Part shown: positions 1 to 11,214 of the stretch, in pieces
How positions within the stretch are numbered: position 1 is the stretch's first letter
Layout: each line of letters begins with the position of its first letter
From: Achatina immaculata
Taxonomy: Eukaryota > Mollusca > Gastropoda > Stylommatophora > Achatinidae
Reading direction: 5' to 3'
Assembly: GCA_009760885.1 (NCBI GenBank)
Contig: CM019707.1
Span: 31,599,602 to 31,663,601, forward strand
Length of the DNA: 64,000 bases
Notes under the pieces: generated by a model
The model's database searches: none
What the model was told of the DNA's origin: nothing
The model's input: the letters and a program-made list of their open reading frames with translations, nothing else
Program-made: the position numbers and the translations under genes

Positions 1-247
1 TGTGGCTAGATAAACGATGTTCTTGGGTGGTATTCTTTGTTGTATTTCGCTGGCGAATTCGCCAGAGTTTAGCTCCTATAATAAGATAGAAATAACGAGC
101 TATAGGGTACGGATACTGATATTTATTTTCTGAAATAGCGAACTGATGAATCGATGATAGGAAGCGATATGTTTTTGGTAATTATATGGCCAGGTTTTAA
201 ATTCTGAAGTGAATTTACAATGTATTTTTTTGTGGAACAATTTCTTC

Positions 248-248
<1 letters not shown>

Positions 249-315
<67 letters not shown>

Positions 316-490
316 GACTGTCTGTCTGTCTGTCTGTCTGTCTGTATCTCCGTCTGTCTCTGAGTCTGTCTGTCTGTCTCTCTGTGTATGTTCTTTTCTG
401 TCTGTCCATATATTTGTCTGTCTGTCTGTTTCACTGTGTATGTTCTTTTCTCTCTGTCCATATATTTGTCTGTCTGTCTGTCTGACCATT
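249..490. repeat. (TCTA)n passing into (TGTC)n microsatellite
   Basis: About 65 bp of uninterrupted TCTA units run directly into imperfect TGTC units, with two near-copies of a stretch containing tgtatgttcttttctgtctg. Open frames here are simple repeat translations. Confidence 0.95.
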
Positions 491-904
491 TACTTGTCTT
501 CATTTTAAAAAAAGAAAAGAAAAGCTTAATACGAGTAATTTGTCATTATCAATCTCTTCAATATTTCAGCCCAGGCCTTCATCCTGCACCCCACTAGCTT
601 CTTCTTAGTCGCTCTCTTTAACAACCACTAGCTGTTGTTCGTCTGTACTAAAAGTCACGGGCCGCAGATATGACCATCAGTCCTTGTTTTCCTTGTGTTC
701 AGACCAGTATCCGCGCAAGACAGAAGACTACAAGAATAGTTTCAGATTGACTGCGTTGTGGAGAAAGATGTATGTGGACAAACATTGATCTGGTAACACG
801 CAATAATTAGTGTATAAGTATACAACTATACACCACTGCAGTAAAGCTGTGATACCAAAATGTCCTAGTTTAAACACTGATCTGGGGTACAGCCAGCTAA
901 AACT
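491..904. other. Unannotated single-copy stretch
   Basis: No gene, splice-supported exon or recognisable repeat is seen. Open frames are short. Confidence 0.5.
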
Positions 905-978
905 TTCGCTTTCCACCTCTCTCTCTCTCTTTCTTTCTTTCTTTCGCTCTTATTATTTATTCTTTTTTTTTTTTTTTT
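905..978. repeat. CT/CTTT tract and 18-base T run
   Basis: Pyrimidine simple sequence just upstream of a solo LINE tail. Confidence 0.85.
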
Positions 979-1028
979 GCTTTTTCACGCATGTTATTTC
1001 AATAACAAATGCTGAATATCTGTGACTG

Positions 1029-1108
1029 AATGAAAGTTATATGATGAAGGTCAGAATGGTAGACGGGCCTGCATGCCCAATTCTTAACCCTTTGAAAATA
1101 AAGTCTGT
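1029..1108 (+). mobile_element. Solo LINE G/F-type 3' tail
   Basis: Contains the shared tail seen at 45360, 46390 and 53545: cagaatggtagacgggcctg, a GGGC/GCCC hairpin, ccaattcttaaccc, aaaataaag and a tetranucleotide tail (here ttcg). No coding part remains, so this is an extreme 5' truncation. A CT array follows directly. Confidence 0.75.
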
Positions 1109-1128
1109 TCGATTGTTCGTTCGTTCTT

Positions 1129-1163
<35 letters not shown>

Positions 1164-1259
1164 TTCTTTCTCTCTCTCTTTTTCTCTCTCTCTCTCTTCC
1201 TCCGCACCCACCCCTCTCTCCACCCCATCTCTCTCCCCACCCCACCCCTTCTCTCTCTC
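1109..1259. repeat. (CT)n/(CTTT)n microsatellite
   Basis: Imperfect pyrimidine array lying between a LINE G tail and the tail of a LINE D copy on the other strand. Confidence 0.9.
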
Positions 1260-1620
1260 TGAACATTAAATGCTCAAGGCACATGGAGCTTCCTCAAAGG
1301 TTTCCCACAACCGCCTGTCCTTTGCCTTCCCCCCCCCCCTCCTCCTGCCCAAGTGAGCCTTCTCTTGCTCAACACCCTCTCTCTTGTTCTTCTCCATGCC
1401 TCCTTTGGTCTACCCTTACTCCTGTTCCCCTGTGGCGTCCATTTTAGTGGTATTTTTTTGGCAGTGAGTCGTCAGTCATTCAGAGCACATGTCCCGACCA
1501 TCGCCAGCGTCTTTCTTCAATAATCCCTGTCTGCGGCTTCAGCTGCTTGTCTGCCAGCAAGATGTTATTTCTTTCTTACGGTGTTTGGCCAAAATATTCT
1601 TCTAATCGTTCGTAAACCAC
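1260..1620 (-). mobile_element. LINE D 3' fragment
   Basis: Nearly colinear with 38860-39200 (same strand): the acattaaatgctcaaggcac end, the conserved tctacccttactcctgttcc stretch and the ccgaccatcgccagcgtctt motif. On the minus strand it encodes the retrotransposon C-terminal pattern K-G-R-P-K-E-T-W seen better at 38865. Frames are broken. Confidence 0.75.
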
Positions 1621-2159
1621 TGGTGCTCCAAAAGATGATACCCTCGCTGTCCAGTGATGTGTTGATGGCATACTGCGGCACTACCTGTAGCTAACATCAA
1701 CACAAAACAAAGACTCTCTAATGTTACTTTTTCCAGCAAGACAATACCATGCCCCATTTTTCCCTCTTCCAGCACGGCAAGTTTCTCCAGTGGTTCTCAT
1801 ACAGTGTTTACCTGTGTCACACAACGTGAACAGCGTTACCCATTGATGTAATGAGACTCCTAGATCGAATAAAGAAGTGAGGGATGTCCTGCAACAGATT
1901 TGTGATATGACTCCTATTTATTGTCACTGAAAGTTTGGGTACAGTCTATTTCAAGCTGAATTCAGTCAGACGTGACCTAGCACATGAGGTCTTCACGCCC
2001 CGTAGTTACAAACCTGTGTCTGATAACATCTTAATGTCTTTGTAACAATGCGCACCAAAGAAAGGTGGCCACAAATCTGACTCATTTTTTCTTGGATAGA
2101 TATTTTTGTTCTATGTTTGTTTAAAATAATCCCTGAGGCATAAGACTTTCCAGCTTGAC
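1621..2159. other. Unannotated stretch
   Basis: AT-rich, without a recognisable exon or repeat. Confidence 0.5.
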
Positions 2160-2420
2160 AAGTCAGCGACCCATAACTGACATGACTGGCCAACCATAGC
2201 CAATCAAAAACATGTCCTATCTCTCCGTTGGTACCCCCTTTAGCAACCCTAGCCTGACTAACAGGGTAGGGATTGCCATAGTCCCCATTGTAGTGGAGTG
2301 TGCTAAAGAAGCATTGCCACCCCACCTCCATTTCATTCCACTTAGTGGCTGAATAAATAGCCACCGCAACCCGCTGTCACTTCGACACCAAACCCTTCCT
2401 CAACATCTTCACAGCGTCGG
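2160..2420 (+). repeat. Dispersed repeat DR1, diverged copy
   Basis: Shares with 40310-40610 the blocks gcgacccata, tgtcctatctctccgttggt, agggattgccatagtcccca, gtggagtgtgctaaagaag and ctcaacatcttcacagcg. It has no coding capacity. It is probably a short non-autonomous element of undetermined type. Confidence 0.7.
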
Positions 2421-2423
2421 TTG

Positions 2424-2812
2424 CGTAGAACATATACTAGATGCTCTAAGAAGGTAGAACATATACTGGATGCTCTAAGAAGGTAGAACATATACTGGAT
2501 GCTCTAAGAAGGTAGAACATATACTGGATGCTCTAAGAAGGTAGAACATATACTGGATGCTCTAAGAAGGTAGAACATATACTAGATGATCTAAGAAGGT
2601 AGAACATATACTGGATGCTCTAAGAAGGTAGAACATATACTGGATACTCTAAGAAGGTAGAGCATATACTGGATGCTCTAAGAAGGTAGAACATATACTG
2701 AATGCTCTAAGAAGGTAGAACATATACTAGATGCTCTAAGAAGGTAGAACATATACTGGATGCTCTAAGAAGGTAGAACATATACTGGATGCTCTAAGAA
2801 GGTAGAACAAGA
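2424..2812. repeat. 29-bp minisatellite, about 13 copies
   Basis: The unit starts gtagaacatatactggatgc and ends ctctaagaag. Copies differ by one to three bases. It begins at the right end of DR1. Confidence 0.95.
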
Positions 2813-3255
2813 AAGAATTGTTAACAAAAACAGAACAATAACATTTTAACTAGAACAATTTTTTTCTTATCTTTTCAATACAAACATCTGTTCCTTGCGT
2901 TTCTGGTGGCTTTTAATATACGCTTTCTGGTGGCTTTTAATGTACGCTTATAAGAAGATATAACAATTCTTACACGTTTCAGAACTGCTCACACCTGCTA
3001 GCTTAACTTGTCTGGCAACTTTTCAAAACTTAAAAGTTGCCAAGGGCAACAGAACACACCAGCGAGGAGAATCTAGTCCAGGAAGGTGCTATCAATGAGA
3101 AGGCGTGGGCTGATAAGTCCTGTAAGATGCGGAACAGTCATGAGGGTACAGTTTCCACACTTGCTGGCCTGTATCTGCCTCTAAGAATGCTAGTATTTCA
3201 CGAAAAGATCAACTGGAGATAAGAAAATACGTAACAAATTATTTTTTTTTAAAAA
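2813..3255. other. Unannotated stretch with a 24-bp tandem pair
   Basis: A 24-bp sequence starting tttctggtggcttttaatat is duplicated at about 2898-2947. Otherwise nothing is recognised. Confidence 0.5.
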
Positions 3256-4038
3256 ATGACGAGGAAAGTAATGAAAATACGACATGTACTTAAAATTAAA
3301 ACTGAGAAATCTTTGTCTAAATTCATCAATACTAAAAGATCCTTTTCCCAAACTTCCTCTTCTTTGGTCTACAAATATTGTTACAGCTGCTACAGATATT
3401 GTTTCAGGTGCTACAGCTATTTAGGCTACAGATATTGTTACAGCTGCTGGAGCTATTTAGGCTACAGATATTGTTACAGCTGCTGGAGCTATTTAGGCTA
3501 CAGATATTGTTACAGCTGCTACAGCTATTTAGGCTACAGATATTGTTACAGCTGTTACAGCTATTTAGGCTACAGATATTGTTACAGCTGTTACAGCTAT
3601 TTAGGCTACAGATATTGTTACAGCTGTTACAGCTATTTAGGCTACAGATATTGTTACAGCTGCTGGAGCTATTTAGGCTACAGATATTGTTACAGCTGCT
3701 GGAGCTATTTAGGCTACAGATATTGTTACAGCTGCTACAGCTATTTAGGCTACAGATATTGTTACAGCTGTTACAGCTATTTAGGCTACAGATATTGTTA
3801 CAGCTGTTACAGCTATTTAGGCTACAGATATTGTTACAGCTGCTGGAGCTATTTAGGCTACATATATTGTTACAGCTGCTGGAGCTATTTAGGCTACAGA
3901 TATTGTTACAGCTGCTACAGCTATTTAGGCTACAGATATTGTTATAGCTGCTTAAACTACAATTATTATTGTTACAGCTGCTATAGCTATTTAGGCTACA
4001 AATATTATTGTTACAACTGCTACAGCTACTTCTGTTAG
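3256..4038 (+). repeat. 36-bp minisatellite (about 15 copies) inside a 260-codon Tyr/Cys/Ser-rich ORF
   Basis: From about 3420 to 3950 a unit starting ggctacagatattgttacag repeats every 36 bp. Since 36 is a multiple of three, one frame reads a 12-residue unit (GYRYCYSCYSYL) for 260 codons with an ATG at 3256, and a second frame is also open. There is no signal peptide before the repeats, the first 40 residues are Lys-rich low complexity, and two frames are open equally well. I read it as a minisatellite, with a small chance that it is expressed. Confidence 0.85.
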
Positions 4039-4118
4039 TAACATATTTTTAGGTACTTTAACATATTAATACAAATAATAGAGAAAACATATTAATATAA
4101 CTAATAGAGAAACTATTA

Positions 4119-4125
4119 ATGCTAT

Positions 4126-4163
<38 letters not shown>

Positions 4164-4313
4164 TTACTACTACTACTACTACTACCACCACTATTATTAC
4201 TAGTACTACCACCACTACTACTACTAGCACTACAACTAATACTACAACTAATACTACAACTACCACTACCACCACTACCACTACTACTACTACCACCACT
4301 ACTACTATTACTA

Positions 4314-4360
<47 letters not shown>

Positions 4361-4397
4361 GCCACCACCATTACCACAACCGCTGACATTACTACAT

Positions 4398-4429
<32 letters not shown>

Positions 4430-4496
4430 GCCACCACCATTACCACAACCACTGACATTACTACATCCACTACTACTACTACTACTGCTGCTGCTG

Positions 4497-4528
<32 letters not shown>

Positions 4529-4562
4529 GCTGCTGCTGCTACTACTACTACTACTACTGCTG

Positions 4563-4593
<31 letters not shown>

Positions 4594-4603
4594 CGCTAAA
4601 CAC
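4119..4603. repeat. (ACT)n trinucleotide array
   Basis: Nearly 490 bp of ACT units with ACC, GCT and ATT variants and one internal duplication of about 72 bp (around 4361-4470). Confidence 0.95.
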
Positions 4604-5120
4604 TGTCATAACAGAAATTACTTTTATTACTATCATTTCTAACTTTTCACAGCTGAAAATAAAATTTAAAACAAAGATATTAAACAAGTAACTTTATAAG
4701 CTTTCTCCGAGTCTTCATTAACACGTTACTTCACTTATTCAGTTCTCTCCCCTGGGCCAATTACATCAGATTATCGACCAAAAAAAATATCTTCAGGGAT
4801 CTTCAATCTATATCTTAGACCCGCACAAGCTTTCTTTCAGCGTTTTATTTCAGCGGGATACACTTTCGTTAAATTGGAAAACAAAGATTTTAAATAATAA
4901 TCAATGTAACAAGATACTAAACAGATAAGAGATTACACAGATAAAAGATCTCCACGATATACGAAACATGATAGAAAAGTGTTCAGGGAAAGGACTGTAG
5001 AGTCAGTTAATTCGATGTTATTTCCTCTGTCTAGCCAAGACTTTAACTGAAATAACTGAAAAAAAAAACTTTATTTTGAGCCACAAACTCGGAGACAAAT
5101 AAAATTCGGTGGTCAAGCAG
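4604..5120. other. Unannotated AT-rich stretch
   Basis: No exon or known repeat is recognised. Confidence 0.5.
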
Positions 5121-5425
5121 AGAGAGATAGCGAGAGAGATAGAGAGACAGAGACAGTGAGAGAGACAGAGACAGAAAGACAGACAAAAAGAGAGAAAAAA
5201 AAACGGAGAGAGAAACACAGAGAAACAGTGAGAGATGCACAGAGAGAAACACAGAAAGATGGAGAGACAGAGACACAGAAAAAGAAAGAGAGACAGTGAG
5301 AGAAAGAGAGGGAGAAAGAAAGAGGGAGAGACAGATAGAACAAAAGAAAGAAGGAGAGAGACAGAGAAATAGAGAGAAACAGAGACCATAGAAGAGGAGA
5401 AAGGGAGAAGGAGATGAGACAATGG
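5121..5425. repeat. GAGA/GACA purine-rich array
   Basis: Imperfect GA-rich simple sequence. Ser/Leu/Phe open frames on the minus strand are its by-product. Confidence 0.92.
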
Positions 5426-5639
5426 TACTGAAACAAAAATTCATTTTTCTGGCTCTTAAATTCACTAGAATTAAACAAAACAAAACGAAACAACAAAAAA
5501 AAAAAAACACAATAAAACTGGTAACAGATTCACTTCCACGCATTACATAATGTTTGTCTAAAACTGACTAGCAAAAACAAAAGAAATTAATTAATCATTT
5601 TAGATCATGTGTATTTTGTTATAAAAGTATTTCATTATC

Positions 5640-6425
5640 TCATCTTACATCTTGCATCTAACATCTTTTCCGTCCCGTTAAACGTCACATAGGGCTCGCA
5701 TAGTTGTTTGCCAAGTTTTCCTGTTTTCTGCGAGTTTTTCAAATTCATCAAGGGATGTTACGCCCACTAAACTGGCTTCTCTTAACGATGTCCTCTTTAG
5801 AGTTTCACGTGGTCGACCTCTTTTTCTTCGGCCTGTTGTGCTCCACTTGATAGTTTGTTTTGGTATTCTCTGATTGTTCTTCTCATCACATGGCCTACTT
5901 ATGTCCATTTTCTTTTTCTGATCACCCATGAGACAGATTGTTGTTTGCTCATCTGTCTTATCCCTGTGTTGTTCTTAAATTCGTTCCACTTTATACCGAG
6001 TATTTTCCTTAGGCATTTGTTTTCAGAAGAGTCTAATTTCTTGTCTATTTCTTTAGTTGATTTCCAGCTTTCGCATGCATAAATGAGGGTGGATATTACA
6101 TTTGAATTGAATAATCTTAACTTGGTTTTTGTGCTTATAACTTTTGAATTACATATGTTCTCAAGATTTTTTAAAGACAATGCTGCTTTTGCAATTCTAA
6201 TTCTAACTTCCTTCCTTGTGTCACCATCCTGGTCTATGTAGCTGCCAAGGTATGCAAATTGGCTTACATCATCAGCAACTGTTACTGCTACGTATATTTT
6301 TCCTTCTTGATTAATGAGAAGTTTCATTATTTTTGTTTTGTCTTTGTTAATTTCAAAACTTATTTTGCTAGCTAAGGAAGACAAGGAATCTGTTTTTTCC
6401 CGCATCGATTTCATTTCTCATATCT
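5640..6425 (-). mobile_element. LINE B, 3' part of reverse transcriptase ORF
   Basis: Minus-strand frames read KTDSLSSLASKISFEINKDK, then A-Y-L-G-S-Y-I-D-Q-D-G-D-T-R-K-E-V-R, A-C-E-S-W and the C-terminal G-R-R-K-R-G-R-P-R-E-T-L. It ends T-M-R-A-L-C-D-V-stop. This is the region downstream of the catalytic box in RTE-like elements. Two frames are needed, so it is inactive. The 3' end is a GATGTAA-like tail at 5640-5675. It is 5'-truncated near 6425. Confidence 0.88.
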
Positions 6426-6571
6426 CATCATAAGTTCTACAATTTCTTAAGGTTCAATTGCCAAGGACAAGTTTAAAACCCCTGATAATTTATAAAGCTA
6501 CCAAATGGTCAGTTCTGAACTTTGATGTTTAAACAAAGTAAATATAGAAAAAATGCGCTGTAATTAACGGT

Positions 6572-6658
6572 CCCGTGATAGCTCAGTTGGTAGAGCGGAG
6601 GACTGTAGTAAAAAACACTGACATCCTTAGGTCGCTGGCTCGAGTCCGGCTCACGGGA
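6572..6658 (+). tRNA. tRNA-Tyr (anticodon GTA) with 14-nt intron
   Basis: The acceptor stem is CCCGTGA (6572-6578) pairing perfectly with TCACGGG (6651-6657), with discriminator A at 6658. The D arm is GCTC/GAGC. The anticodon stem GAGGA pairs with TCCTT. The anticodon is GTA at 6605-6607. The intron is 6609-6622, placed between positions 37 and 38, as eukaryotic tRNA-Tyr requires. The T stem is GCTGG/CCGGC. The A box (TAGCTCAGTTGG) is standard. The B box reads GGCTCGAGTCC, one base (T54 to C) off consensus. A run of seven T follows. The intact cloverleaf argues for a real gene rather than a SINE head. Confidence 0.92.
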
Positions 6659-6659
6659 A

Positions 6660-6666
6660 TTTTTTT
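6660..6666 (+). terminator. RNA polymerase III terminator of the tRNA-Tyr gene
   Basis: Seven consecutive T on the + strand start two bases after the tRNA discriminator base. Confidence 0.8.
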
Positions 6667-6815
6667 CTTCTCTTCTCTATGTATGTAATCTATTTCTTTC
6701 TTTAAATTTTTTTTATTCTCTTCTCTATGCATGTAATCTATTTCTTTCTTTAAATTTTTTTCTTCTCTTCTCTATGTATGTAATCTGTTTCTTTCTTTCT
6801 TTCTTTTATTTTTTT
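6663..6815. repeat. About 48-bp tandem repeat, three copies
   Basis: Three near-identical units containing cttctctatgtatgtaatct follow the tRNA terminator immediately. Confidence 0.85.
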
Positions 6816-6903
6816 TTCTTTTTTTCTTTTACTTTTTCTTTCCTCCCAACCCTCCTTCCCCCCCCCCCCCACTTTGCTTCTCCAATACTGAATGTGTACG
6901 TAA

Positions 6904-7188
6904 TATATGTATGTATGTATGTATTATGTATGTATGTATGTATGTGTGTATGTATGTGTGTATGTATGTATGTGTGTATGTATGTGTGTATGTATGTATG
7001 TATATGTGTATGCATGTGTGTATGTATGTATGTATGTATGTATGTATGTATGTATGTGTGTATGTATGTATGTATGTGCGTATGTATGTATGTATGTGTG
7101 TATGTATATGTGTATGTATGTGTGTGTATGTATGTATGTATGTATGTATGTATGTATGTATATATGTATATATGTTTGTATGTATGTA
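6904..7188. repeat. (TATG)n microsatellite
   Basis: About 285 bp of TATG units with GTGT variants. All frames stay open as Met/Tyr/Val/Cys repeats. These are not genes. Confidence 0.96.
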
Positions 7189-7904
7189 GTCACTGGAATC
7201 AATGATCCAAAGTATGGAACCCCCTTTTCAAACGCTTTGTAATGCTCATCTTAACTTCTTCATCTTCGTTCGTTTTAGTACGCTCATCCATTTACTACAC
7301 TACGACACGGGGTAGCGTCCATGAATATCACCGTCAGCAAGAGAGCTTCTTTTGTGTTCCAAAGTTTTCTATCAGTGCTCTTTTCTTGGAGGCCCTGTTT
7401 CAGTTCTTAAGTCTCCGTATGGTCTGCAAGTCTGCAAGATGTGTTCTGTAGTCTAGAGACGTTTTTTTTTCTTCTTGTGCACAGGAAAGTTTAAATAGCT
7501 TTCAGTTTATATCGGTAGGCTTTCTCATGACAGAAAAAAAGAAAGAAAGAAAGAAAGCTTAAGACAGCTAGACCAGACTCTAGATAAGAAGAAAGTGATG
7601 GTAGGAAACACAATATCTCACTCGCCGACCGTGCGTAAACACCCGCTCTATGTGATAAGCATTTCCTTTGTTTGCTCAGCGCGTACCATGTAGGCACGTG
7701 CTTCTACCCAATGTGTATGTCTTTATATGATTTCCATGCTTTCAGCATACGACTGCCACCTTCCCACAGAATGGAAATAGAGAACGGAAGACGCACATGG
7801 GAAGCTTAGTCAAATGCTGTAATAGAAATGTTGACGATATAGAAAATTAAACTAATCTAACACAGGCCGTAAATGAAGGAGCTTATGTTTATGTAAATAA
7901 GTTC
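7189..7904. other. Unannotated stretch
   Basis: No exon is recognised. A short GAAA tract lies at 7535-7558. Confidence 0.5.
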
Positions 7905-8030
7905 CTCCTCATCCTCCTCCTCCTCCTTCTTCTTCTGAAGAAGAAAAAAGGAAATAAAAATGTTAACATGATAAAATAGAGAAAGAAAGAAAGAAAGAAA
8001 GAAAGACAGACAGACAGACAGACAAACAAA
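7905..8030. repeat. CTC/CTT and GAAA/GACA microsatellites
   Basis: A triplet pyrimidine tract (7905-7936) and a GAAA-to-GACA tract (7980-8027). Confidence 0.88.
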
Positions 8031-8263
8031 TACTTCTTCCGAAGCATGATTTCAGCGAGGAGCAATTGCTCCAAAAGATCAAATTATCCAAAATCTATTT
8101 CAAGATCTACAAGTCTCGGAGTCTACTTGTAGATATTTTGTAGAAAAACCAGTCGTTATTCTAGTGAATATCTTACTCTTCTAAGTTTTCCGAGCTGTTA
8201 AGGCTCATTGCTATAGATTAAGCTGGCCTACATTCCTCCTTAACCCTAATCTTCTTTCTCCAG

Positions 8264-8694
8264 TTGGTAACAAAAATGTTCTTTATATCCTCCTCTACGT
8301 TGCCTTTCCATCTCTGTTTTTATCTAACCTCTCGGTCTTTGTTTCCTTTATCTCTTGTACATACATCATTTTCGTTTACCTGTTCTCTTTCATTCTTTCT
8401 ACGTAGCCCCAGCCAGCGTAATCTCTTCAGTTTCAAGACGTTTATAATTCGTTGGGATTTACAAAAACTGTTCAGTTCAGTGTTCTTTCTAGCTCTCCAT
8501 TCTCCACTGCTGGTATCCTTTATGTGCCCAAAGATTCTTCTTAGGGTCTTGTTCTCAAAGATCAGCAATTGTTTTTCATCGTTTTTTTTTGTTGTACTCC
8601 ATGTTTCTGATCCGTTTCTCCATTTAAAAAAAATATGGGTATATGTTTTTATATATAAATACATACATATATGCCAAATATAGTTGTTTATCAA
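8264..8694 (-). mobile_element. LINE E, C-terminal fragment of a reverse transcriptase ORF
   Basis: The minus-strand frame reads N-G-S-E-T-W-S-T-T-K-K-N, F-E-N-K-T-L-R-R-I-F-G and L-K-R-L-R-W-L-G. These are the typical landmarks after the catalytic region of RTE-like LINEs (C-E-T-W, cysteine/arginine block, L-x-W-x-G-H). It is truncated at both sides and is the only copy of this family here. Confidence 0.75.
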
Positions 8695-9129
8695 TCAGAA
8701 AAGGACATCTGTGGAGTATATGCGTGAAGAATACACAAAGATATGTTAGCTCAAGACATCAGACGAAGAGAAAGTAAGAGAGTCTTGGCACGAGCCGGTG
8801 ATACCAGATAAAACAACCCTGCCTCCTTATCTTACATCTCAGCACCGAAGAGTCGGAAAATCTTACACAAACTACCAAATGCCAAAGCGGTCCACGGTGA
8901 TGTGGATCAGACACAGATAATGGAAGGCCAACATGATGGTGAGCTCTGGTTTTCCGCCATTTTGATAACCTTTCTCGTAAAGTCTGTTCTAGTATTTTAT
9001 CATTACCGAAATTCCAGTCTCCACTTCAGCAAAATATGCGAACGATTTTTTTAAAAATTGTTATAGAAAAACTCATTTGATTGTCTTAAGAAGAATAACA
9101 TATTCATGATATGTGTCGACCACTGAATA
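8695..9129. other. Unannotated stretch
   Basis: Nothing recognised. It may be diverged transposon sequence. Confidence 0.4.
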
Positions 9130-9972
9130 GACATCACAGTAAAAAGCACAGATTTAAAGCAAGCGGACATATTGAAGTATTTAAGAACAATAACAACAAA
9201 AGATGGAAGATACGAAACTGAAGTAAGGAACAGAATAGCCCAGGCCAAGTCAGCATTTATGAAAATGAAAAACTATGCTATAAAGCTCCGTCGATGTACA
9301 CCAGAAAGAGAGAGAGGGTTTGCGTTGAGCCAGCATTGTTATGTATGGATGCACAACATGGACAGTAACAATGAGCACTCGAGATCTACTGGAAGCGGAG
9401 ATGTGGTTTTTAAGAAGAATGATGAGAGTACCATGGGATAGCCAAGACAACAAATGAAGAGTGAAATAAAGTAAAGGTAATCCTGTCATGCCTTAGAGGC
9501 ACATAGGGATACGGTGTTAGTGCCCATATTTTCCTTGACCTGGCAGCACACTAGAGGGTGATGTGGTCAGTATCACGCCTGGCTGCCTGTCCTTCCCCAA
9601 CTCCAGAAGAAGTCGGGTACCCATTTCGAACCCCCGACCTTCTCCATGAGAGACCAGTGCACTAACCACTTCGCCACTCAGACACCCAACAAATGAAGAG
9701 GTTCTGTCTAAGTGAGGCTGGGCAAAGGAGAGAAATTTTGGCAAAATTCAGAACACGACGGTCCGGATTTGTAGGAAATGTTTGATGAGAGGCAAGCTGG
9801 AACACCCAGTGACATCAGGAAAACTGAAGGGACAAAGAGATGAGGGAGGAAAAAAAGATACTTGACGGACTAAACGAGTGGTATGGAGCACAGTCCAACA
9901 CACAATCTTATAGAAAGAGGAAAGGATAGATGACTGTGGAAATCAGTGACGACCAAAGCCTGATTGACATGG

Positions 9973-9974
<2 letters not shown>
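9130..9974 (+). mobile_element. LINE C 3' region, split by a SINE
   Basis: The plus strand reads L-R-T-I-T-T-K-D-G-R-Y-E-T-E-V-R-N-R-I-A and then A-F-M-K-M-K-N, parallel to the better-preserved copy at 25790-26400. After a SINE at 9462-9686 the element resumes at 9701 in the same order (frames for G-K-x-E and G-K-L-x-G-x-K-R equivalents). It ends near 9974 in a (GA)n tail. Several stops; inactive. Confidence 0.75.
9448..9700 (-). mobile_element. tRNA-derived SINE with perfect 14-bp target-site duplication
   Basis: The minus strand starts gtgtctgagtggcgaagtgg and has a polymerase III A box and a B box (gggttcgaa, complement of 9625-9634). A body without coding potential runs to about 9486. 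The 14-bp sequence caacaaatgaagag occurs at both edges (9448-9461 and 9687-9700). The element lies inside LINE C, so it inserted later. Related fragments lie at 24640-24840 and 26985-27035. Confidence 0.85.

Positions 9975-10006
<32 letters not shown>
9975..10006. repeat. (GA)n microsatellite
   Basis: Pure GA units forming the tail end of LINE C. Confidence 0.9.
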
Positions 10007-10013
<7 letters not shown>

Positions 10014-10689
10014 TATATAGCAGATAGTCTGATTCAGTGAAACTATACCAAGACATCAACAGAACCAATGGGACACACGGAAAATTGCGACTTGCGGATA
10101 AGTGTGACAGCGTGAAATCTCTTGCCTCGGCAACTGTTGATGACGAAACTGCGAGAACATTTGAGAAGTCCCTCCTCATTTCATCATAATTATCTTCCCG
10201 TCTGAGAACAAACGTGACATTAGTTCCGCATTCACACTCATCTTGTTGTCCCGGGACAAGAAACCCGTCACCTTTTCAGTCCCAGAAACACCTTCAGAAT
10301 TCAGAAGTGGTCGTAACTCAAGACGGACTAGAAACCTGTCGCCATCCACGAGCTAACCTCGCCCATCTGGTGCTTTGATTGTTGTGACCACACGCTTCAA
10401 CCCGAGCTGACCTCTGGCTGCAGATGGGCATGCTGACCGGCAGATGACCAACTGTCCTACAGACTTGGTCGGACAGTACCGTTACTTAATAGCGTCTGAA
10501 AAAAAAAACAGGTGAATGATACACCTGCTTCTCCCTTTCTAGCAAATGTCTGCACCTCACACATCAAAGATTTCACGCTAAAACAAGCTGAAATCATCAT
10601 CATCATCATCATCATCATCGTCGTGTGCCGTGGATACGTGATGGATCACATTTCATTAAACATCTAAAGATTGTTTTTCCTCTGTTCCA
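10007..10689. other. Unannotated stretch with a short (ATC)n
   Basis: A triplet array sits at 10597-10620. The rest shows no recognised exon or repeat. Confidence 0.5.
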
Positions 10690-10985
10690 TTGTCTCATTT
10701 CGTCATCTATGTGTGAGTTTTTTAATTATCTTCTTTCGTCAGTCATCTATTGTGTGAGTTTCTTAATTATCTTCCCTGTCTTCCTCTGTCTAATTTCGTC
10801 AGGTATCTATGTGTGAGTTTCTTAATTATCTTCCCTGTCTTCCTCTGTCTAATTTCGCCAGGTATCTATGTGTGAGTTTCTTAATTATCTTCTTTCGTCA
10901 GTCATCTATTGTGTGAGTTTCTTAATTATCTTCTCTGTCTTCCTCTGTCCCACTTCCCTTTTATTTTTCTTGTCATTCAGTAGCA
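10690..10985. repeat. Tandem repeat of mixed 41-bp and 59-bp units
   Basis: Units share gtgtgagtttcttaattatc and alternate between a short and a long spacer (ctttcgtcagtcatctattg or ccctgtcttcctctgtctaa). About five copies. Confidence 0.88.
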
Positions 10986-11214
10986 CTTTCATTATAATTA
11001 CACTTCCAAGGATGTAGCTTTATTTTAGTTCTAACTAAATTCCTTTGGACATCACCCTGATCTTGCTCATAAAACCCTTAATCTCGAGTTTAGCTTTATA
11101 TACAAGCTTGTATTCCTTTCAATCAGTTGATGGAAGTTTGTCCATGACATCTTTAAAATGTCTTTACAAGGCAATGGTCGATGCTCTTTTATACAAAGCA
11201 CTCGGTATGTACAT
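10986..11214. other. Unannotated AT-rich stretch
   Basis: Nothing recognised. Confidence 0.45.

Noticed and set aside
4058..4691. Open frames of 134-209 codons on both strands (Ser, Val or Leu homopolymers)
   Set aside because: They are translations of the ACT triplet array in different frames.
6774..7242. Several overlapping Met/Tyr/Val/Cys frames on both strands
   Set aside because: A TATG array has no stop codon in any frame. There is no gene signal.
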